A stretch of 35,912 nucleotides of DNA from UBA5314 sp039679855 (GTDB taxonomy: Bacteria; Bacillota; Syntrophomonadia; Syntrophomonadales; Syntrophomonadaceae). Shown piece after piece: positions 31,027 through 35,912 of this stretch. The DNA lies in contig JBDKUE010000113.1 in NCBI GenBank assembly GCA_039679855.1, positions 1 through 35,912 of the forward strand. The letters run 5' to 3'. A program made the translations under genes and the position numbers. Below the pieces are notes generated by a model. The model ran no database searches, had not been told where the DNA came from, and saw only the letters and a program-made list of their open reading frames with translations. The stretch's first letter is position 1. Each line of letters begins with the position of its first letter.

Positions 31027-32097
31027 CTACTCTTTAGCCTTATCCTTGCCTTTGTTCAGATAATAAAAGCCGATCCCTGCAGCCGCCAGCACTACCAGCA
31101 GTATCGCAATGTTTTTCCCGGTACTCTTACTGGTGCCAGTCAATGGTTTTTGCGCCGGTGTGGCTGAACCTCCCTGGTTGGAATCGGCCGCCTGGGCCCC
31201 CAGTACCACAGGCAGGGATTCAGCGAAAAGCTGCACCCCTCTCTCCGCTTCATCTTTGGTATTGGTATTGGAGCCAACCTCAATAAGCATAGAGCGGGGG
31301 CTCAGATCCTGGTTATAGTCTCCTCTACCGATATAAATACCATTGGATAGGCCGGGGCTCTTTTGATCCATAACTGCCTTGATTTTTTTGGCAAAATCTA
31401 AAGAGCTGGTTTCATTCGGGTTGCTCTGGCCCACCACTAGTTTCACTTTTGTAACGTCCTGTCCCTTCACTTCAGTTTGGTACTGACTGGCGGGAACCGC
31501 GTCCCGATGAACATCGAAAATGGCGTCGGGGTTGTTGCGCAACAGAGTTGCAGCTGTTCTTCGGGAACGGTTGTAGGCGTTTACGTCGTGGGGGTTGTGG
31601 TTGTTCTTATTGTGTTCAACCTGGAACCCCAGTGACTGCAGTTTGCTGGCCAGAGCGTCCCCCACATCATAGATGCCCCCTGAGCCCTCTTTGCTGGAAG
31701 TACCGTCACTGCGATCGTAGGACTCATCGCTGTGGGTGTGGTATATTGAGATGCGCTTTTGCTGCGCGGCAGCTGCGGCCGGAACTGCTTCCCCATCAAA
31801 TATCCAGGCCTGCCGCTCCTGGTCGTAGGCCACCTGGGGCATAACTTCCCGCCCTACCAGGACACACCTGGCCTGGTTGTCACTTATTTCCTGGACCTTG
31901 TAGCGCGAATTGTCCGCTGTTATATATTCGTCCCCAACATACACCTGGGCGGCGGTCTGATGAACAATTCGATTATTTTCATCAACCAGGGTAAAAAATT
32001 GACCCGGGCTCAGTTCTTCGTGCACTCCCAGAGCTGGAGCGGCGCTGACAACCAGCAGGGTTAAAGCCAGAATTAAACACCAGCTTTTTTTACTCAT
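31027..32097 (-). CDS. spoIIP: Stage II sporulation protein P family peptidoglycan hydrolase
   Basis: SpoIIP cleaves peptidoglycan during engulfment, as amidase and endopeptidase, with SpoIID and SpoIIM. The 356-residue protein has the active-site motifs IYHTHSDESY, FDVHRDA and RSMLIEVGSNTNT. It carries a signal peptide (MSKKSWCLILALTLLVVSAAPALG), a 60-residue N-terminal domain, then the hydrolase and a C-terminal membrane helix (about IAILLVVLAAAGIGFYYL) with a basic tail. B. subtilis SpoIIP is anchored at its N-terminus, so this topology is different. The ATG at 32097 overlaps the DUF1614 stop; the longer reading to 32118 lies wholly inside that gene. Confidence 0.85.
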   Translation of the reverse strand: MSKKSWCLILALTLLVVSAAPALGVHEELSPGQFFTLVDENNRIVHQTAAQVYVGDEYITADNSRYKVQEISDNQARCVLVGREVMPQVAYDQERQAWIFDGEAVPAAAAAQQKRISIYHTHSDESYDRSDGTSSKEGSGGIYDVGDALASKLQSLGFQVEHNKNNHNPHDVNAYNRSRRTAATLLRNNPDAIFDVHRDAVPASQYQTEVKGQDVTKVKLVVGQSNPNETSSLDFAKKIKAVMDQKSPGLSNGIYIGRGDYNQDLSPRSMLIEVGSNTNTKDEAERGVQLFAESLPVVLGAQAADSNQGGSATPAQKPLTGTSKSTGKNIAILLVVLAAAGIGFYYLNKGKDKAKE

Positions 32098-32815
32098 TGG
32101 CCCCACCCCTTTCGCCATTATCTTCTGCCCGATCGACCGGCTTGCGGGCAGGCTCCGGTTCCGGTTCCCGAAGGTTTTGCACCAGTTCTTCAGGCCGGCC
32201 TTCGGTCTGGGGACCGCCCTGCAAACGTTCTCTGGTCTCGCCGATCAGTTCGGCCAGTAAGACAGCCAGGATGCCGGCCAGGATCAGGGAATCAAAAGCG
32301 CCGGCTCCGCCTACATGGACTATGCCGCGATTTCCAGTAGAAAGCAGATAGTATAACTGACCCAGATCCAGGGCAAAAACACCCATGACTGCGGCAAAAA
32401 AGGCACCCCGCCGGCTACGGCCGGCCAGGTAGCCAACAATGCCAGCCACCAGGGGATACATGTAAATCGGATCGATAAAAATACGCTCCGGTTCAGCTCC
32501 CAAATAACGCCCGGCCAGGAATAAGACCAGCCCGGTAACAACAGCAGCTACGGCTGAGCGTATTTTCTCCATGGCTGTCCCAGCCGCCAGCCATACGTAA
32601 ACAGCCAGCCCTACAGCCACCACCCCGCCCAGATTTATAGTTACCCGGGAGCTTACCGGCAGGTCAAAAAAGCTGCCCACGATAATTGCGGCTATTACAG
32701 CCAGGGCTCCCCTGTCACTCAGCCGCAAGCGGTCCAATACCCGGTGGGCAATGCCAAAGTATATCAGTATCGAAATAACGACCAGGGTAATAAGCCCGAA
32801 AGGGAAATTCCTCAT
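32090..32815 (-). CDS. DUF1614 membrane protein
   Basis: The 241-residue protein has about seven transmembrane helices in the first 190 residues and a hydrophilic, Glu/Arg/Pro-rich tail. It fits DUF1614 and leads the spoIIP-YIEGIA-DUF3189 operon. The TTG at 32842 and ATG at 32824 were passed over because AAAGGA lies eight bases before the ATG at 32815. The function is unknown. The 4-base-phased overlap with spoIIP indicates coupled translation. Confidence 0.8.
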   Translation of the reverse strand: MRNFPFGLITLVVISILIYFGIAHRVLDRLRLSDRGALAVIAAIIVGSFFDLPVSSRVTINLGGVVAVGLAVYVWLAAGTAMEKIRSAVAAVVTGLVLFLAGRYLGAEPERIFIDPIYMYPLVAGIVGYLAGRSRRGAFFAAVMGVFALDLGQLYYLLSTGNRGIVHVGGAGAFDSLILAGILAVLLAELIGETRERLQGGPQTEGRPEELVQNLREPEPEPARKPVDRAEDNGERGGANE

Positions 32816-32904
32816 CCACCTCATCCTTTCAATAATTATCAAACAGTATATTTCCCTTTTTTTCGGGCTTTTATGTAATTAAATAGTTTGCCTCTGAAGG
32901 AAAA

Positions 32905-32943
32905 GGGACGCTCCAAATACCTTTGCATTTCGGTCGCGTCCCC
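32905..32943 (-). terminator. Inverted repeat, probable terminator of the CoA-disulfide reductase gene
   Basis: GGGACGC and GCGTCCC (32905-32911 and 32936-32942) enclose about 24 bases. On the minus strand the hairpin is followed by TTTTCCTTC. The bounded, G-rich ends also resemble a short REP-type element. Confidence 0.5.
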
Positions 32944-32978
32944 CTGTTATTCTTAAGTTCAATATTTCTAACTGGTGT

Positions 32979-34634
32979 CTATTTATTACGGTTTGCTTTG
33001 AAAGCCTTATACGACATATAGCCTCCGGAAATGTTGTATACCTTGTATCCCTTTTGCCTTAAGATGCGGTTGGCTACGTAGGCTCTGATGCCCACCTGGC
33101 AGGTAACCAGTATTGGCCTGTCCTGGGGTATTTCGGCAAGCCGCTCGCGAATGTCGTCTACCGGTATATTGATCGCACCTTCCACTCCCCCGGATTCAAT
33201 TTCCCGCGGGGTGCGAACGTCGATCAGGAGGCCCCCTTTGGTAACCAGATCGGGTACTTGTTCCCAGGCCACCGATTCAACATCGCCATTTATAATATTG
33301 CCGGCTGTATAGCCCAGCATATTCACTGGGTCCTTGGCCGAAGAGAATGGCGGAGCATAAGCCAATTCCAGCTCCTGCAGGTCGAACACCGTCATTCCCG
33401 CCCGAATTGCGGTAGCCAGGACGTCGATCCGCTTGTCAACGCCTTCGGAACCTACGATCTGAGCTCCCAAAACCTTGCCCGTAGCCGGAGCAAAGAGCAG
33501 TTTCGCAGCCATCTGCCGCCCCCCCGGGTAATAAGTCGCATGGGGAAAGGGGTGGGTGTGGCAACTCAGGTATTCAATCCCCCGACTCTTTAAAGTCTTT
33601 TCATTCGCCCCGGTAACGCCTATAACCAGGTCCATTACCCGAACAATGCCGGTTCCTTGCGCACCCTTATATGGTATGGGCCGTCCGGCTATATTGTCGG
33701 CTACAATCCTACCTTGCCGGTTGGCCGGGCTGGCCAATGGTATCAATACCTCCTGCCCGGTAACGTAATGCTTGACTTGAATGGCATCTCCCACTGCGTA
33801 TATAAAAGGGTCTGATGTCTTGAGGAAATCATCCACCTGGATGCCACCGGTCGAACCAATAGCCAACCCGGCTTCTTTAGCCAACTTGACTTCAGGCCTT
33901 ACCCCGGCACCGAGGATTACTACATCGGCATTAATCTTATCCCCACCGGCTAATCGCACCGCCTGCACCTGGCCTTCTCCCTCCAGTGCTTCAGCCAGGG
34001 AATTCAAGTACAGGTTTACCCCCTGTTTCTTAAGATACTGCTGTACTATGGAAGCCATGTCGACATCCAGGGTGCCCATGACCTGGGTGCCTGCCTCGAT
34101 AAGATGAACCTTTACATTTTGCTGCAAAAGGACTTCCACCATTTCCAGCCCGATGTAACCGGCCCCGATAACCGCTGCGCTTTGGGGCTGGGTATTTTCT
34201 ATATAGGCTTTTACCGCGTCGCTATCTGGAACATTACGGATGGTAAAAACACCTGTCAGATCGACTCCAGGTACAGGGGGAATAACCGGTGCCGCTCCGG
34301 GCGATAAGACCAGATTATCGTAGCTTTCCCGGTATACCTCACCGGTCTGGTGGTTCTGAACCTCTACTTCTTTGGATTCCGGTATTATGCGAACGATTTC
34401 GCTTAATGTCCTTACTTCGATATTAAAGCGACGATGCATGGCCTTGGGAGTCTGAACCAGCAGACTGGCCCTTTTCTTTATGGTACCTCCCACATAATAG
34501 GGCAGCCCGCAGTTGGCAAAGGAAATGTATTCCCCTCGCTCGAACATAATTATTTCCGCTGTCTCGTCCAGCCTTCTGAGCCGGGCTGCCGCACTGGCTC
34601 CACCGGCTACTCCACCGACAATAACCACCTTCAT
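32979..34634 (-). CDS. CoA-disulfide reductase with C-terminal rhodanese domain
   Basis: The 551-residue flavoprotein fuses a pyridine nucleotide-disulfide oxidoreductase (FAD/NAD domains with VGGVAGGASAAARLRRLDE) and a rhodanese domain (about 455-551). The active-site Cys42 in SFANCGLPYYVGG is the single-Cys type of CoA-disulfide reductase. The rhodanese loop CQVGIR has its Cys at about 512, so the domain should be active. Known relatives (CoADR-RHD) reduce CoA disulfides, persulfides or polysulfides; which one applies here is not decided. The ATG at 34634 has GGGAGG; the longer reading from 34673 crosses it. Confidence 0.88.
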   Translation of the reverse strand: MKVVIVGGVAGGASAAARLRRLDETAEIIMFERGEYISFANCGLPYYVGGTIKKRASLLVQTPKAMHRRFNIEVRTLSEIVRIIPESKEVEVQNHQTGEVYRESYDNLVLSPGAAPVIPPVPGVDLTGVFTIRNVPDSDAVKAYIENTQPQSAAVIGAGYIGLEMVEVLLQQNVKVHLIEAGTQVMGTLDVDMASIVQQYLKKQGVNLYLNSLAEALEGEGQVQAVRLAGGDKINADVVILGAGVRPEVKLAKEAGLAIGSTGGIQVDDFLKTSDPFIYAVGDAIQVKHYVTGQEVLIPLASPANRQGRIVADNIAGRPIPYKGAQGTGIVRVMDLVIGVTGANEKTLKSRGIEYLSCHTHPFPHATYYPGGRQMAAKLLFAPATGKVLGAQIVGSEGVDKRIDVLATAIRAGMTVFDLQELELAYAPPFSSAKDPVNMLGYTAGNIINGDVESVAWEQVPDLVTKGGLLIDVRTPREIESGGVEGAINIPVDDIRERLAEIPQDRPILVTCQVGIRAYVANRILRQKGYKVYNISGGYMSYKAFKANRNK

Positions 34635-34725
34635 AATAACGCCCTCCCTTTTTGCTTTTTTTGCAAGCAACATCTGGTTTCTTTCTATTAAAGCTTCTGC
34701 AAAAACTATCCTTTAGGATTCATAA

Positions 34726-34758
34726 AATAAAAACCCGACCAGTCTAACGCAGGCCGGG
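34726..34758 (-). terminator. Terminator overlapping the end of the fni gene
   Basis: On the minus strand CCCGGCC pairs with GGTCGGG and is followed by TTTTTATTTT. The stop codon of the isomerase gene lies inside the loop. Confidence 0.75.
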
Positions 34759-35841
34759 CGCATGGCTCGTGCTGTCAATGGTAAAGGCCCAGCAGCCTTC
34801 CGGGTCCTTGCGTCTTAAAACTATATTCCGGGCCCGCAACCATTCAGCCGTACGTCCGGTAACAAGAAGCGGCTTTCTCCTTAAGTCTTCCCAGGTTCGA
34901 GCACCGCTCATAAGTAAAATAGCCTTTAACCGGTATACCAACTCACCCAACAGACGGTCCAGACTTTCTTTCCCCTCTTCCATGAGAATTCGCAAAAACC
35001 AGCCCGCCACGCCACAGGCGTTGGCCCCCAGAGCCATGGTTTTGGCCATATCACTGGCCGAGCGCACACCTCCTGAAGCAATTAAGGTTAGCGGCTGCTC
35101 CAAAGATAGGATTTCTGCCATACTGGCCGCACTGGGAATCCCCCAGTTGTCCAATTCCTGGTTAAAAAGTCCATAACGACGGTCTTCAATTCTGATAAAG
35201 TTGGTGCCCCCGCTTCCTCCGCTGTCGAAAAAGCTTATACCGGCCAAGTATAAGCGGCCGGCGCTTTCCCTGGAAAAACCGAAGCCGACTTCCTTGGCAA
35301 TAACTGGTACCGGACTTTCCTGTACAGTTTCTTCAAGTCGAGCTATAGTCCCTTTAAACCTGCGGTCTCCTTCGGCCATGGCCAGTTCCTGGGGAACGTT
35401 AAAGTGCAGCTGCAGGGCATCGGCACCGATCATCTGCACCGCCCGCCGGGCATGCTCTTTTTGACTGGCAGCGCCTACGTTGGCGATAATTAAACCAAAG
35501 GGATTTACTTCTCTGACAATCGAGAAGGTGTCTATCCAGCCCGGCTCGTCAAGGGCCACCGTCTGCGAGCCCACTGCCATACCGATCTGGTACTTGGCCG
35601 CCAAACTGGCCAGATCGCGGTTAATCCTCCGGCCTATTTCGCTGCCTCCGGTAATGGCATTTATAATGAGCGGGGCTGACAAATGTTTCCCCAGAACTGC
35701 CACACTAATATCTATGTCCTCAATGTCCAATTCGGGCACCGAGTCATGCAGGATATGTATATCTTCAAATCCACTGCTTATAGGTCCCTCGGTGGTCTTG
35801 ACCGCCAGATTGAGATGCTCCTCTTTACGCCGGCTTCTTAT
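34744..35841 (-). CDS. fni: Isopentenyl-diphosphate delta-isomerase, type 2 (apparent ATA start)
   Basis: This FMN-dependent enzyme isomerises IPP and DMAPP for isoprenoid synthesis. The 365 residues include RRKEEHL near the start, ITGGSEIGRRINRDLA, SQTVALDEP, GFGFSRE, DSGGSGGTNFI and a C-terminal Gly-rich FMN site. The first standard start in frame (GTG at 35739) would delete 34 N-terminal residues, including RKEEHL, which is conserved in the family. The frame opens at ATA 35841, with GGGGAGG eight bases upstream, and the ATA overlaps the preceding gene's TAA. An ATA start, or a base change or error from ATG, is the best reading. Confidence 0.88.
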   Translation of the reverse strand: MRSRRKEEHLNLAVKTTEGPISSGFEDIHILHDSVPELDIEDIDISVAVLGKHLSAPLIINAITGGSEIGRRINRDLASLAAKYQIGMAVGSQTVALDEPGWIDTFSIVREVNPFGLIIANVGAASQKEHARRAVQMIGADALQLHFNVPQELAMAEGDRRFKGTIARLEETVQESPVPVIAKEVGFGFSRESAGRLYLAGISFFDSGGSGGTNFIRIEDRRYGLFNQELDNWGIPSAASMAEILSLEQPLTLIASGGVRSASDMAKTMALGANACGVAGWFLRILMEEGKESLDRLLGELVYRLKAILLMSGARTWEDLRRKPLLVTGRTAEWLRARNIVLRRKDPEGCWAFTIDSTSHAPGLR

Positions 35842-35912
35842 TTCAACAACCTCCCCGCGATTGTTTGGGCTTTTTCCAGGTCGTCTACATCATTGATGTT
35901 GAAAAACAATTC
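35838..35912 (-). CDS. C-terminal tail of a MobA-like nucleotidyltransferase (partial)
   Basis: The last 24 codons of a gene that starts outside the window read FFNINDVDDLEKAQTIAG and end in TAA. F-x-N-I-N-x-x-x-DL is the terminal motif of MobA-type molybdenum cofactor guanylyltransferases and related NTP transferases. It overlaps the fni start by two bases. The short visible length keeps this tentative. Confidence 0.5.
   Translation of the reverse strand, partial: ELFFNINDVDDLEKAQTIAGRLLK

Noticed and set aside
1..35912. CRISPR array, prophage or complete insertion sequence
   Set aside because: No regularly spaced direct repeats, no integrase or transposase and no phage genes were seen; the only mobile DNA is MITEs and REP-like palindromes.

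Overview
The window looks like chromosomal DNA of a spore-forming, anaerobic, syntrophic-type Firmicute, with Syntrophomonadaceae or relatives as the best guess. The reasons are sporulation genes (spoIVA, spoIIP, the YIEGIA cluster), a sigma-54-controlled beta-oxidation/CoA-transfer operon, many TTG and GTG starts with strong GGAGG ribosome sites, moderate GC, CoA-disulfide reductase, and several 4Fe-4S proteins. This assignment is inferred from gene content; no database search was run.

Layout. 1-4516 (minus strand): a PAS/AAA+ sigma-54 activator, then an intergenic block with two activator-like palindromes and a -24/-12 promoter, then hbd, crt, a 44-codon acyl-CoA dehydrogenase remnant, and a CoA-transferase that runs off the left edge and has its own sigma-A promoter. 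4757-5979: a small ferredoxin convergent with a CD1871A-like CXXC microprotein and a NapH-type polyferredoxin. 6339-9839: a secreted SLH protein, tRNA-Pro(GGG), a small unknown gene, a YgbA-type cysteine protein, a 190-bp MITE and a nucleotide-cyclase-like protein. 9907-16266: a branched-chain amino acid ABC transporter. livK, livH, livM, livG and a coupled EamA permease lie on the minus strand; livF and a CBS-ACT protein diverge on the plus strand. 16267-18617: terminators and a repeat, two DUF3892 paralogues around a small membrane protein, and a small protein plus a molybdenum-storage-type kinase.

18705-22352 (minus): the hom-thrB-aspartate kinase operon behind a strong promoter. 22410-28745 (minus): a radical SAM/DUF512 protein, der, plsY, gpsA and spoIVA, with two palindromic REP-like copies bracketing spoIVA. 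28780-32815 (minus): DUF1614, spoIIP, YIEGIA, its capping subunit and two DUF3189 genes, ending in a second MITE copy. 32905-35912 (minus): CoA-disulfide reductase with a rhodanese domain, and type 2 IPP isomerase following the tail of a MobA-like gene.

Most notable are: (1) a complete sigma-54 circuit for the hbd-crt operon; (2) a MITE family whose terminal TAG is the stop codon of all three genes reading into it; (3) an apparent ATA start for fni, explicable as ATGA changed to ATAA; (4) an orphan class III cyclase-like protein; (5) gene remnants next to the crt and hom genes; (6) a 47-bp module shared between one MITE copy and a site 7 kb away.
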